Under the pieces are notes generated by a model that searched no databases, was not told where the DNA came from, and saw only the letters and a list, made by a program, of their open reading frames with translations. A program made the position numbers and the translations under genes. A DNA stretch of 64,000 bases from Bacillota bacterium (GTDB lineage Bacteria; Bacillota; Clostridia; Lachnospirales; Bianqueaceae). Shown one piece after another: positions 1 through 8,355 of the stretch. Location of the stretch: contig JAFRUE010000005.1 of assembly GCA_017441925.1 (NCBI GenBank), positions 1-64,000 on the forward strand. Reading direction: 5' to 3'. Every line of letters begins with the position of its first letter. Within the stretch, counting starts at the first letter, position 1.

Positions 1-945
1 GAACTGGCAGAGAAGCAGAAAGACGGACTGCAGGCTTATTTCAAAGGAGGCACGGCGCTTTATAAGGCACTTAAAACCACAAATCGGTTTTCGGAGGACA
101 TTGACCTTTCCGTAGATACCCGTGGCTGCAGCCGCTCCCAAAATGCGAGGCGGTTGGAATTAGCCGCCAAAAAATACACTGTACTGGATCGCGATGTCTC
201 TGTAGGAAGGACGAACCGGTCTGAGGTGATCTCCATTTTCACCTATGAGCCGATCACGGCCTATGATGAAAATGATGCCTTGCAGCGTTTCGGAAAGCTG
301 AAGATCGAAGCCACATCCTTTACTATCAGTGAGCCGACAACAAGCCTGGAAATCTCACCCATGCTCTACGAGCTTGCCAACGAAAGCGAACAGAGTATCC
401 TGTGGGAGCAGTACGATGTTGCACCGTTTTCCATCATGACGATCACAACGGAGCGGATCTTCATCGACAAGCTCTTTGCAGCAGAGGCCTATGTCAGGCG
501 GTCTGCTGAACCACAGAGAGCTTTTGAGGCGGCAAAGCATATCTACGACCTAGCCGTCATGATCCGGCAGCCGAACATCCAAAGCCTTCTTGCGGATGAT
601 GAGCTGGTCAAAAGACTCCTGGATATCCGCATTGAAGAGGAAGCCGGTCGGCTCGATGGAATCCCCGGTGTTATGCCGAAAGAGTTCACCTTTTTTGCAG
701 CTGCTGCGTACGATGATGCAGTCAGAAACGCCTATGCAGTCATGCAGGCGCAATATGTCCTCCGCCCAGAGGACAGAATCAATTATGCCGATGCAATGGC
801 CGCTTTGGGCGAAATCCGCAATAGACTTCTGAACTGCAAAGCCTGGACCATGTATGAGCCAAGCGAAGAGCTCCAACGGCATATCCGGCAAAAAGAGTCT
901 GAACATCTCCATTCCGCGCAAAACCGGGATGACAGAGAAAGGTAA
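1..945 (+). CDS. Nucleotidyltransferase, AbiEii/AbiGii toxin family (5' end outside window)
   Basis: The reading frame is open from base 1, so the start lies outside the window. Near the left edge it reads KGGTALYKAL followed by SEDIDLS, which is the nucleotidyltransferase signature (GG-T/S plus D-x-D) of the AbiEii/AbiGii toxin family. These proteins add nucleotides to RNA, often tRNA, and act as toxins of type IV-like toxin-antitoxin or abortive-infection modules. The rest, about 250 residues, is helical and has no other motif I recognise. No antitoxin gene follows within 800 bp; the partner would have to be upstream, outside the window. It sits at the outer end of the left mobile element, a usual place for defence cargo. 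The family call is firm from the two motifs; activity is inferred. Confidence 0.8.
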   Translation, partial: ELAEKQKDGLQAYFKGGTALYKALKTTNRFSEDIDLSVDTRGCSRSQNARRLELAAKKYTVLDRDVSVGRTNRSEVISIFTYEPITAYDENDALQRFGKLKIEATSFTISEPTTSLEISPMLYELANESEQSILWEQYDVAPFSIMTITTERIFIDKLFAAEAYVRRSAEPQRAFEAAKHIYDLAVMIRQPNIQSLLADDELVKRLLDIRIEEEAGRLDGIPGVMPKEFTFFAAAAYDDAVRNAYAVMQAQYVLRPEDRINYADAMAALGEIRNRLLNCKAWTMYEPSEELQRHIRQKESEHLHSAQNRDDRER

Positions 946-1121
946 TAGTGGCCGATGCCAGTAACAAAACTTGTTATCTGAACGTGAAGTAATATACTAT
1001 ATCCATAAGAGATTAAACGATATTAGTGTTTCCTGTCCAGACCCGCTAAAATTCCTCTGAAACCATTTGGAGGTATAAATACCCTACCCTGTCTGTTTGA
1101 AGCCCTTACAGGCGAAAAAAC

Positions 1122-1178
1122 AGCCGATTTTCGCCCCGAGAACGGTACAAAATCTCGGAGGAGGAGATCGGCTTTTTT
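1122..1178 (+). terminator. Nested hairpin followed by T6
   Basis: Outer stem AGCCGAT (1122-1128) pairs with ATCGGCT (1167-1173), and an inner stem CCGAGA/TCTCGG sits between. A run of six T follows and six A precede, so it could end transcription from either side. It lies 177 bp after the nucleotidyltransferase gene. Confidence 0.6.
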
Positions 1179-1258
1179 ATATTCAATCCAAGGAAGTGAT
1201 GCTGCTATCCCCAAGATAAGCAAAAAAGAAAGTTGGAATGTGCTTTTTTACAACACTT

Positions 1259-1289
1259 GACTGCTTTCCTCTTGAAGCAGTCTTTTTTG
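1259..1289 (+). terminator. Rho-independent terminator
   Basis: Stem GACTGCTT/AAGCAGTC with an 8-nt loop is followed directly by TTTTTTG. No gene between 945 and here is evident, so it may be a second terminator for the nucleotidyltransferase transcript or the end of a small RNA. Confidence 0.7.
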
Positions 1290-1400
1290 TTTGTCAGATC
1301 ATATAGTTCTGCGTTTGTTTCCCTCCGGCAAGGCATCTGCCGGATGTCGCTAAACATAGATGATATTTTTTTATGATTTTTCAAAAAATCTTAACGGAGG

Positions 1401-1593
1401 GGTTGAAATCCACCCCTTCAAATCTCCGAATATATGAAGAGGTTTTATGGATCTGCTTGCTGAGTAGGATTCTTTCCCTACGGCTGCGGCAGTCTTGTAA
1501 AGACTTTTTCAAAAAAACTTTTCAGGATACCCCCAAAAACGGGTTTCTGATGGCATTACTAGTGAGAGAGTCATTCTCTCACGGCTTTGAAAA
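1401..1593. repeat. 190-bp dispersed repeat, copy 1 (copy 2 at 18128-18319)
   Basis: This block matches 18128-18319 almost base for base, with only scattered changes. It contains several inverted repeats and no convincing gene; the 81-codon open frame over it has no ribosome site. In the left element it precedes the VirE gene; in the right element it is joined directly to the iteron region. It is probably part of the replication or transfer control region of these elements. The remaining bases 1594-1772 show no gene with a start and ribosome site. Confidence 0.85.
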
Positions 1594-1775
1594 GAAAGCC
1601 GCATACGTTTACAACTGAATACCCGTTACCGAAACAACTACGACCGCGCGATGACACGAGCGCAGCAACGCTGTGGTGAGAACCCAGGGCAGGCGAACAG
1701 AACGATATCGGAAGTACGGTGAATCAGAATAACGATAAACAATATAAATTGACATGAAAGGAGCTTTGATCATTG

Positions 1776-3116
1776 ATGAATGAAGAAAAACTGACACCAG
1801 AACAAGTGAGAGCGACTCTCGTCTGCAACAACAAAGGCCTTCCGACAAACAGTCTGGGTAACTGTACAACGGTTCTTAAACTCGACGAAAATCTGGCAGG
1901 AGCGATCAAATACAATAGTCTGACCGGAAGGATCGAAATCGTAAAGGATCTGGGCTGGGCCCGGGCGAGCTCCACTCTGACTGATACCGATTTGAAATAC
2001 TTTTACCTTTACTTTGAAAGAACGTATGGTCTGACCAATCAAAAGCATATCGTCAATGCTGTAGGCATCGTGGCAAATGATAATCAATATCATCCGATCC
2101 GGGATTATCTGAACAGCCTTCACTGGGATGGTCAGGAACGGATCCGCTATGCGCTGCATAAGTATCTGGGTGCGGATACTTCCGACTATACGTATGATTG
2201 CCTGAAGGTGTTTATGCTCGGGGCAATCGACAGAGTATTTCATCCGGGAGAGAAGTTTGATCTGATGCTGTGCCTGGTCGGAGGCCAAGGTGCAGGTAAA
2301 TCCACGTTCTTTCGTTTTCTGGCGGTGAAGGATGAATGGTTCTCAGATGATCTGAAACGACTCGATGATGAAAACGTTTACCGTAAGCTCGAAGGTCACT
2401 GGGTCATCGAGATGTCCGAGATGATTGCCACCGCGAATGCAAAGAGTATCGAGGAAATCAAATCCTTTCTAAGCCGGCAGAAGGAAACCTACAAAGTTCC
2501 CTATGAGACGTATGCGCAGGACAGATTGCGGCAATGCGTCTTCGCAGGAACGACCAACAAGCGTGATTTTCTACCTAAGGATAGATCCGGCAACCGACGC
2601 TTTCTGCCGATTATGGTTCACGCAGAGGAGGCAGAGGAACACATCCTGGACAACGAGGAATCCTCCCGAGCCTATATCGAACAGATGTGGGCGGAGGTCA
2701 TGGAGATTTACCGAACCGGCCGATATGTTCTGAAACTGCCGGAGAGATTTGAGGCAAACCTGAAGGACTATCAGAGCGACTTTATGCAGGAGGACACGCA
2801 AGCTGGTCAGATCTACGCCTGGCTGGAACAGACAACCGAAACTAAAGTCTGTTCAAAACAAATCTACCTGGAAGCACTGGGAAACACTTTCAAAGAGCCT
2901 GCTTCCTGGGAGACACGGAACATCTGCGAAATCGTAAACACCGGAATCGAAAACGGAGATATCGTAGGCTGGAGAGCCTTTAAGAACGCCAAACGTTTCA
3001 AAGCATACGGAAAACAGAAAGGCTGGGAACGTATTCCGAATATGGAAAAACATCTGGAGGGCGATGAGTCGGGTTTCATCCCGGTCAATGATGATGTCGA
3101 TAATCCGTTCGCCTGA
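1776..3116 (+). CDS. Virulence-associated E (VirE) family P-loop protein, putative element replication helicase
   Basis: 446 residues. A Walker A motif GGQGAGKST lies near residue 168, followed by WFSDDL, a Walker-B-like VIEMSEM near residue 210, and NKRDFLPKDRSGNRRF (the arginine-rich sensor part) near residue 260. This order is typical of the VirE family, which are SF3-like helicases found with primases on phage and mobile elements. There is no N-terminal primase domain here. AAAGGAG at 1757-1763 serves either TTG 1773 or ATG 1776; I chose ATG. It is followed by an iteron-like region and a mobC gene, so a role in replicating the excised element is likely (inference). The related right-hand element has lost this gene. 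Confidence 0.85.
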   Translation: MNEEKLTPEQVRATLVCNNKGLPTNSLGNCTTVLKLDENLAGAIKYNSLTGRIEIVKDLGWARASSTLTDTDLKYFYLYFERTYGLTNQKHIVNAVGIVANDNQYHPIRDYLNSLHWDGQERIRYALHKYLGADTSDYTYDCLKVFMLGAIDRVFHPGEKFDLMLCLVGGQGAGKSTFFRFLAVKDEWFSDDLKRLDDENVYRKLEGHWVIEMSEMIATANAKSIEEIKSFLSRQKETYKVPYETYAQDRLRQCVFAGTTNKRDFLPKDRSGNRRFLPIMVHAEEAEEHILDNEESSRAYIEQMWAEVMEIYRTGRYVLKLPERFEANLKDYQSDFMQEDTQAGQIYAWLEQTTETKVCSKQIYLEALGNTFKEPASWETRNICEIVNTGIENGDIVGWRAFKNAKRFKAYGKQKGWERIPNMEKHLEGDESGFIPVNDDVDNPFA

Positions 3117-3126
3117 AATGAATGCC

Positions 3127-3303
3127 GGTTGACAGGCGGTTGACATCCTGGTAGACAGGCAGCGCCCGCATAAACACACGACTTTTCGGCTCTTTACTCT
3201 TCTGTCTACTGTCAACCTAAGAGAAAAAGTAAAAAAGAGAAGAGAGAGAAGAATGGAGTACTGAACAAAGTCTTTGAGGCCGGTTGACATCAGTCGGTTG
3301 ACA
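3127..3303. repeat. Iteron-like GGTTGACA repeats, candidate origin
   Basis: GGTTGACA occurs at 3127-3134, 3138-3145, 3282-3289 and 3296-3303, with GGTAGACA at 3150-3157 and the inverted form TGTCAACC at 3210-3217. The array lies between the VirE gene and mobC and contains a purine-rich tract around 3220-3255. Repeats beside a replication protein suggest an origin of replication; beside mobC they could also mark oriT. The same arrangement recurs at 18328-18505. Confidence 0.6.
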
Positions 3304-3461
3304 AGATATAAGATCCTTTTGTCCTTTTCTCGGGTAGTGCCCTTTTAATCCAGACAGAAAAGGACCGGGTCTGCAGTATTTGAGAAAGAATCGTGGGCGT
3401 ACACAATGCCCGCACTTATCAGGGAATCCCCTGAAATCCTTAACAGGAAGGAGGCGAGACG

Positions 3462-3785
3462 ATGGGAGCATTAACAGCCCGTCCGCACGAGGTGCATCTG
3501 CGGCTCAGCGAGGAAGAGTACAGAGCCCTGGAAAAGAACAGAGCGAAGTGCAGACTTTCTCAGCAGACCTATCTGCGAAAGATGTGCTTGAACGAAAAGC
3601 CGAAAGAACAGCCGCCTGTAGATTTTTTCCGCGTGCTCAAGGAACTGCAGCATATCGGAATCAATCTGGACCAAATCGCGCTTGCAGCCACCAGGGACAG
3701 ATGGATCGACGCGGATCTTTACTGGGACAATGTAAAACAGCTTGAGGATCAGATGCATGATCTGTTTGAGCAGATCATACTGTAA
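3462..3785 (+). CDS. MobC-like relaxosome accessory protein
   Basis: 107 residues with a strong GGAAGGAGG ribosome site. The N-terminal part (HLRLSEEEYRALEKNRAKC then LSQQTYLRK) is a ribbon-helix-helix region of the MobC family. The later LKELQHIGINLDQIALAA matches the conserved G-x-NL-Q-i-A helix of that family. MobC proteins bind oriT and help the relaxase nick it. No relaxase gene follows; the next gene is an integrase. The first 60 residues are nearly identical to the protein at 18666-18986, after which the two diverge sharply, which points to a recombination break within the gene. Either a relaxase acts in trans, or the protein now serves in excision or copy control. Confidence 0.8.
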   Translation: MGALTARPHEVHLRLSEEEYRALEKNRAKCRLSQQTYLRKMCLNEKPKEQPPVDFFRVLKELQHIGINLDQIALAATRDRWIDADLYWDNVKQLEDQMHDLFEQIIL

Positions 3786-3820
3786 CAGAAACCAACTACA
3801 GAAAGGAGGCATCAGCCTGC

Positions 3821-5179
3821 ATGAAAAAAGAATCTGTACCTGTACGCCCGGCTGATGTCTCCACAGCCCGGTATTGCAAGAACAGAACTGTCCCCTTCTC
3901 CACGGATTTGTTATTTAAAACCGCCCTGGACTGTGGTATAATTACAGTCGATGATGTTATGAACTCCGCCAAGGAGGACATAATGAAAACCATTTTAGAT
4001 ACTGTACATAAAGCCGCGATCAAACGCTTGCCGGACGGCAGGTATTGCACCTACATTCCGGACGAGAGCAAGCCCGGCGGAAGGAGGCAGGTCCGAAAGA
4101 AATCCCGGACGGAGCTCTATCGTTTTCTGATCAGTTTCTATGGTCTGGCTGAAGCTGCCCGTCCGAAGAAAACGTACGAAGCGCTGTTTGTCGAATGGGT
4201 CGAATACAAGAAGAAATTCATTGGAGCGCCTAATTCCAAGAAGGGATTATCCGCATCCACGATCCGAAGGTATCAACGTGATTATGACAGTCAGATCCGC
4301 GGATCGGATCTCGCGAAAACATCTCTCGACAAGATAACGCCTGTCATGATCGAGAAGTTTTTCCTCACCGTAATCGAAGAGCACCATCTGACTGACCGCT
4401 CTGCCGGAAACATCTTCGGCTACCTGAATCAGTCCTTCGATTACGCGGTACGTTCCGAATACATCGACAGGAACCCCATGATAAGGGTAGACAGACAGCT
4501 GCTTCTGTCGCGGTGCAAACCGCCGGAGATCTCGACCGATGCGGATCATATCTTTACAAGATCACAGCTGGCTGATCTGAGGAGGGAGCTGCACCGTCAT
4601 GAAGCTGCTTTCCCGGGCTTTATGCCGGATTACGCGATCGAACTGGCCATGCTGACAGGGATGCGGATCGGCGAATTGGCCGCGCTGAAATGGAGCAGCA
4701 TCGATGATCTGTACATCCACATCGATTATTCGGAGCACAGGCTGGATTACGCAAACCGTCCCAGCGAGATCGTGATCGGCGAGCCCAAGAACCGCAAGCA
4801 TCGGAACATTCCGCTTACTGCGGAGATCCGGAAGCTTCTGGATCGGATCCGGGAAGCCGGAATCGATACGGAGGACGGATATCTCTTCACCGACAAGGAC
4901 GGTAACCGCTGTACTGCCCGTTCTATCGGCTGCGCAATGAACCGCAGAGCCAAAGCGATCGGGATCAGCCACGGATCGATCCATCGGATCCGCCGGACCG
5001 TTTCCTCGCTGCTGAATCAGACTCTGCCGCAGAAGGAAGTCGCGGAGCTGCTGGGACATTCCGAGAAGGTCAACGAAATGCACTACCACTTCTCTACCGC
5101 TGACCTGACAGAAAAACAGCGGGCCCTGAACGCGTTGTCGGAACAGCTGAACGGCCTAACGGTGATCAAGGCCGGATAA
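3821..5179 (+). CDS. Tyrosine recombinase/integrase of the left element
   Basis: 452 residues. The catalytic domain shows the expected residues: Arg in MLTGMRIGELAALKW, His-x-x-Arg in HGSIHRIRRTVSSLL, the second His in LLGHSEKVNEMHYHFS and the nucleophile Tyr in the same segment. An AP2/SAM-like N-terminal DNA-binding region precedes it (about residues 55-200). The start at 3821 follows GAAAGGAGG with 11-nt spacing and lets the GIITVDD segment align with GIITPDD of the second integrase, supporting this start over later ATGs. It ends 123 bp before a 22-bp duplicate of the tRNA-Ser 3' end, so tRNA-Ser is its likely target. Confidence 0.92.
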   Translation: MKKESVPVRPADVSTARYCKNRTVPFSTDLLFKTALDCGIITVDDVMNSAKEDIMKTILDTVHKAAIKRLPDGRYCTYIPDESKPGGRRQVRKKSRTELYRFLISFYGLAEAARPKKTYEALFVEWVEYKKKFIGAPNSKKGLSASTIRRYQRDYDSQIRGSDLAKTSLDKITPVMIEKFFLTVIEEHHLTDRSAGNIFGYLNQSFDYAVRSEYIDRNPMIRVDRQLLLSRCKPPEISTDADHIFTRSQLADLRRELHRHEAAFPGFMPDYAIELAMLTGMRIGELAALKWSSIDDLYIHIDYSEHRLDYANRPSEIVIGEPKNRKHRNIPLTAEIRKLLDRIREAGIDTEDGYLFTDKDGNRCTARSIGCAMNRRAKAIGISHGSIHRIRRTVSSLLNQTLPQKEVAELLGHSEKVNEMHYHFSTADLTEKQRALNALSEQLNGLTVIKAG

Positions 5180-5256
5180 ACGGCTTAAACAAGGCAAAAA
5201 ATAAAAGTGTCATCAAAAGTCATCAACTTTTTGGCACTTTTCAGAGAAATAAAAAA

Positions 5257-5290
5257 TGCGGAAAACGGCTTAGATAAAACGTTTTCCGCA
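5257..5290 (-). terminator. Hairpin between integrase and att site
   Basis: TGCGGAAAACG (5257-5267) pairs with CGTTTTCCGCA (5280-5290). The A-run lies on the 5' side, so the U-tract forms on the minus-strand transcript; it would mainly stop leftward transcription entering the integrase antisense. Confidence 0.6.
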
Positions 5291-5301
5291 CATCTTAATC
5301 A

Positions 5302-5323
5302 AACGGAGAAGGAGGGATTTGGA
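5302..5323. repeat. att site: duplicate of tRNA-Ser 3' end
   Basis: These 22 bases are identical to 20427-20448, which cover the acceptor stem and part of the T-arm of the tRNA-Ser gene. Everything beyond differs. The site is the outer boundary of the right element and, by the same token, the integrase-proximal end of the left element. Confidence 0.85.
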
Positions 5324-5430
5324 GGGGCCTGAAAGCCCTCGAATCCCTGAATACCGCATAGAAGGGAGCATGCACAAGCATCGTCTCTCCGACTGTAACA
5401 CAAGGTGTAACAAATCAGAAAACTATCGAT

Positions 5431-5473
5431 AAGCCTGGATTCATTAATGTGATAATGAAGCCAGGCTTTTTTA
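5431..5473 (+). terminator. Rho-independent terminator
   Basis: AAGCCTGG plus TTCATTA pair with TAATGAA plus CCAGGCTT around a 6-nt loop, followed by T6. It is a strong hairpin just inside the right element and insulates its end. Confidence 0.75.
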
Positions 5474-5479
5474 ACTATA

Positions 5480-5785
5480 TTAATGCGATCCTTCTATAAA
5501 CTTTAAATACGTAACATTAGTTGAATAATTCTTCCTCAAATATGCTATGGCATCTTCGTCATCTAAATTTTCTGCTAGCTACAGTAAATACTGTATATGC
5601 TGTAATGCTTTTAATCTTTTTTCTGCTGTCTTAACCAACAATCGCTTATCGAATCCATCATATTTTGTATCCACATTCTGAAAGGAGGATCGTGCGTATT
5701 CTTCCATGAATGCGTTGCTCCGCCATGCTTCTTCCGGAATTCCCAGCTTTTCCAGCCAGTTTTGTAGAGAAAAAGCGTCGAAAGA
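5480..5785 (-). pseudogene. Remnant of an unknown protein, interrupted by TAG
   Basis: On the minus strand one frame reads LQNWLEKLGIPEEAW, then EYARSSFQNVDTKYDGFDKR and AEKRLKALQHIQYLL, a stop TAG at 5579-5581, then LAENLDDEDAIAYLRKNY to a TAA at 5480-5482. Composition is protein-like on both sides of the single stop. The 5' part runs into the recombinase remnant on the other strand near 5765-5800 with no start codon in sight. I do not recognise the family. It is most simply the 3' end of a decayed gene, cut when the recombinase fragment arrived. Confidence 0.45.
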
Positions 5786-6524
5786 ACAGAACCGACGCTC
5801 CGAAATACTATGTAGCAGGGAACCACGAACCGATCATCAGTAAGAAGACCTTTGCCACCGTTAAGCAGGAGCTTGTTCGCAGAGCGGATATGGTGGCCAA
5901 TGGAAGAAAAAACGAGTCTATAGTGGCAAGTATCCTTTCTCCGGGCTCCTGTTCTGCGGGAGCTGCGGAGACATCTTTTCAAGAGTGGTCTGGAATATTC
6001 ACGGTCGGAAACAGATCGTCTGGTGGTGTTCCACCCGAATGCAGGACGGGACCGAGACCTGCCACTGCCGGACCATAAATGAAGAGATGTTGCAGCGGAT
6101 CACCGTCAACGTCATCAACCGGGCTCACAGGATGAGCATGGATGCAGTGGGCCGGGTGGCCGAGTGTGTGGATGAGGCTCTGAACGAATCCTTGCTTGAA
6201 CAGGCGGCTGCCATAGATGAGAAGATCAAAACCCTGCAGATTGAGCTTATCGGATACCGGGCCGACAGTCCGGACGCAGACCGGATCGGAACCGAAATTC
6301 TGACACTCCGGGATGAGAAGGAAAACATCCTCTCCCAGAGTACTTTGCAAGCCCAGCGGACAAACGAAATCAGGGAACTCGCTTCATTCTTCGAGGGACT
6401 TTCCGGGCCAGTGATCACCTTCGACGAAAGCTACGTCCGCAGACTGTTCAGCCGGATCACGATCTTTGATGAAAAGGTGGTCTTTTCCTTCAAGGACGGG
6501 AAGGAAGTCACGATAAAGGAATAA
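5770..6524 (+). pseudogene. Large serine recombinase, C-terminal remnant with frameshift
   Basis: The sequence reads KNRTDAPKYYVAGNHEPII, then VKQELVRRADMVANGRK. After an apparent one-base slip in the A-run near 5905-5911 it continues in another frame as YSGKYPFSGLLFCGSCGD (zinc-ribbon Cys pair), CHCRTINEEML (second Cys pair) and a coiled-coil segment ending at 6524. This is the recombinase-plus-zinc-ribbon half of a large serine recombinase. The N-terminal resolvase domain with its catalytic Ser is absent. It is therefore a dead relic, probably from an older insertion inside the island. Confidence 0.8.
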
Positions 6525-6540
6525 GGCTACAGACGCAGAA

Positions 6541-6578
6541 ACACCTCCGAGCCACTAAGGTTCAGAGGTGCTCTTGTT
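6541..6578 (+). terminator. Hairpin after recombinase remnant
   Basis: ACACCTC/GAGGTG(CT) enclose an inner GAGCC/GGTTC pairing, followed by the weak U-rich CTCTTGTTATT. A likely but not strong terminator. Confidence 0.4.
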
Positions 6579-6585
6579 ATTATGC

Positions 6586-6616
6586 CACTCCCCACGCCGG
6601 TGTTGGCAGTGTAGTG
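6586..6616 (-). repeat. Cassette-flanking hairpin, copy 3 (diverged)
   Basis: On the minus strand: CACT, ACA, CTGCC, a 6-nt loop, then GGCG and finally AGTG. The order of parts matches the two hairpins at 7493-7525 and 8048-8080. It lies directly after the 3' end of the gene at 6628-7440. Confidence 0.5.
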
Positions 6617-6627
6617 CCTCAATTTCT

Positions 6628-7440
6628 TTAGAATACCATTGGAGACGGCTGTAAAATGTTCTCAATTGACTCAATCAGTTTTTGTATATATGGAAATAGA
6701 GTGCTATCATCAAAATCCCTTAATTGTAATATCGCATCTTCCAAGGAAAACGAATACCGGACATCTTGAGGATCTGATGCAATCTGCGTTACTTGCCCAG
6801 TCTCTGGATTTTCAATATAAAACCTCATTATGCGACCGCTGCTGAGTTTTTCTATTTCCTCATAAGAAGGCCTTCCTTTGTGTTTACAAAAGTTATACCT
6901 TTTCCTAATTTCCGATGAAGAAAAGCTATTCCAGAAGGCAACAATATGGTTTATTACTGGCTCGAATTCAGGACACATTAGTTTTAGATATGAAAAAGGA
7001 TTGTCTTCTGCTGTAGGCGAAGTAACGTTACCTTCTGCTTTTCTAAGAAGCTCTGCTGCTTCCTCAATAGGCTTTATTCCGCTAATATCAACTCTTACGT
7101 CCTTATTGCTACAGGCAAATTCAACTGCCACATAACAAAGCGTCCATGAAATATCTACAACAGCGTTGTAATAAAACAGTGCAGTCTCATAGAAATGAGA
7201 CCTGAAAATCAAACGGAATGCTTCTGTTGCAGCCTGATCCTCCACTGGGTTAAACCAATGATCCCAATCATCTGTTTCTGTTTCCCGCATAAAAATTCTG
7301 GCTGCAGAGTATTGCTCAACAAGTTCTCTCTGCTTTGCACGGAAATATACATCATTACTGTTTGGTAGCTTTGAACCAACCAAATTAAATGTCACTTTTG
7401 ACGGCCTATCTAAAGAAAAAATGTCAGTATTAAAATCCAT
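6628..7440 (-). CDS. Uncharacterised 270-residue protein
   Basis: Starts at ATG 7440 behind AAGGAG with 7-nt spacing; an upstream in-frame start gives eight more residues but has no ribosome site. The protein is soluble, with no signal peptide or membrane span. It is rich in aromatic residues, with helices such as HFYETALFYYNAVVDISW and WNSFSSSEIRKRYNFCKHKG. The last segment resembles short HEPN-like or 'Cthe_2314'-type helical proteins, but this is only an impression and I assign no family. It is flanked on both sides by the small hairpin repeats, like the next gene, which suggests that both arrived as cassettes. AT-rich compared with the chromosomal genes. Confidence 0.75.
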   Translation of the reverse strand: MDFNTDIFSLDRPSKVTFNLVGSKLPNSNDVYFRAKQRELVEQYSAARIFMRETETDDWDHWFNPVEDQAATEAFRLIFRSHFYETALFYYNAVVDISWTLCYVAVEFACSNKDVRVDISGIKPIEEAAELLRKAEGNVTSPTAEDNPFSYLKLMCPEFEPVINHIVAFWNSFSSSEIRKRYNFCKHKGRPSYEEIEKLSSGRIMRFYIENPETGQVTQIASDPQDVRYSFSLEDAILQLRDFDDSTLFPYIQKLIESIENILQPSPMVF

Positions 7441-7492
7441 TAAAACACTCCTTATTCCACTCACAAACTAATCCCGCTGTGATTAATTCGCT

Positions 7493-7525
7493 GCTCCTCG
7501 CCGCCGATGATAGCAGTGTGGGAGC
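7493..7525 (-). repeat. Cassette-flanking hairpin, copy 2
   Basis: On the minus strand GGCTCCC, ACA, CTGCT, ATCATC, GGCGG, then GGAGC: an outer GCTCC/GGAGC stem and an inner CTGCY/GGCGG stem with loop ATCATC. It lies between the NUDIX gene and the gene at 6628-7440, 50 bp before the latter's start, and is nearly identical to copy 1. Confidence 0.7.
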
Positions 7526-7547
7526 CTTTGTGCGTCTATAGCGCAAT

Positions 7548-8027
7548 TCATCTTTCGTCAGCCACAATATGCCTTGTTTCTCTGACTGGATGCTTGAGCT
7601 CTGTTTTGAAGAACTCCGGGTATATTACCTTGTCTGTGTCAAGCGGAACCCATTCAAGACACTCAGGTGTTCCATCTTCCAAGAATGTATTGCCTTGCAA
7701 GTCGAAATCATCAGGAACTTTCATATAAAAATAGAATGCCGGTTCATAGATCAAGCGTTCCTGATCATCTCCAATGGTTCCATAGAAATATGCCTCGCAA
7801 ATAAAACCGAGCCTGTCAACTTCCATCTCACAGCCCAGTTCTTCTTTTACTTCGCGTTTTATTGCTTGTTCGGCAGTTTCTCCAAATTGTCTGCGCCCGC
7901 CCACAGAATAGTAATAATCATCGCGGTTATTTTTGACAATAAGGACTTTATTATCTTTGATGATGATTGCCCCAACACGGATATTGACAACACCTTCACC
8001 GCAGCGGACGCATATATCTTTGTTCAT
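7548..8027 (-). CDS. NUDIX hydrolase
   Basis: 159 residues. The NUDIX box is complete: Gly, five residues, Glu, seven residues, then REVKEELGC (residues about 55-77). It should hydrolyse a nucleoside-diphosphate-linked substrate with Mg2+; the substrate cannot be read from sequence. The start at ATG 8027 follows GGGAGGAG closely. A frame extension to 8123 exists but translates the hairpin repeat and is rejected. The N-terminus (CVRCGEGVVNIRVGAIII) resembles the phosphohydrolases often found as cassette or island cargo. It is flanked by hairpin copies 1 and 2. Confidence 0.9.
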   Translation of the reverse strand: MNKDICVRCGEGVVNIRVGAIIIKDNKVLIVKNNRDDYYYSVGGRRQFGETAEQAIKREVKEELGCEMEVDRLGFICEAYFYGTIGDDQERLIYEPAFYFYMKVPDDFDLQGNTFLEDGTPECLEWVPLDTDKVIYPEFFKTELKHPVRETRHIVADER

Positions 8028-8047
8028 GTTTTTCTCCTCCCGATACC

Positions 8048-8080
8048 GCTCCCCGCCGCCGATGATGGCAGTGTGGGAGC
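8048..8080 (-). repeat. Cassette-flanking hairpin, copy 1
   Basis: On the minus strand GCTCCC, ACA, CTGCC, loop ATCATC, GGCGG, then GGGAGC; shares more than 30 of 34 bases with copy 2 and includes a common CACAAAG lead-in. It lies 21 bp before the NUDIX start. The 270 bp beyond it (8088-8355) hold no gene I can support. Confidence 0.7.
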
Positions 8081-8355
8081 CTTTGTGTACATCCCTGTCC
8101 GAGTTAAGAGTTGCAATGCGCATAATTGTTCTTATTCAATTAGGCTGACAGATACTTTTTCATTTCCGCTTTCAATTTGCTTAATTGAAATCAGAGTTCT
8201 GCTTTGGTTGCGATAATCCGAATAAATATACCGAATTGCATAGTTTGTGGGAACATCATAGCATTATTATTCTTTTCATAACCCCAAGCCCTCACATTAT
8301 CAAAAATAATTCCTACTGTCTCCGCCAGAAAACAGTTTTTGGTATAGAGATAAAC

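Noticed and set aside
1373-1618. 81-codon frame on the plus strand
   Set aside because: Lies within the 190-bp dispersed repeat, has no ribosome site, and the second copy of the repeat does not preserve a frame.
6586-8080. Integron attC sites
   Set aside because: Hairpins lack the GTTRRRY/RYYYAAC cores, and no integron integrase is present.
8028-8123. Longer start for the NUDIX protein
   Set aside because: The added 32 residues translate the hairpin repeat; ATG 8027 has a strong ribosome site.
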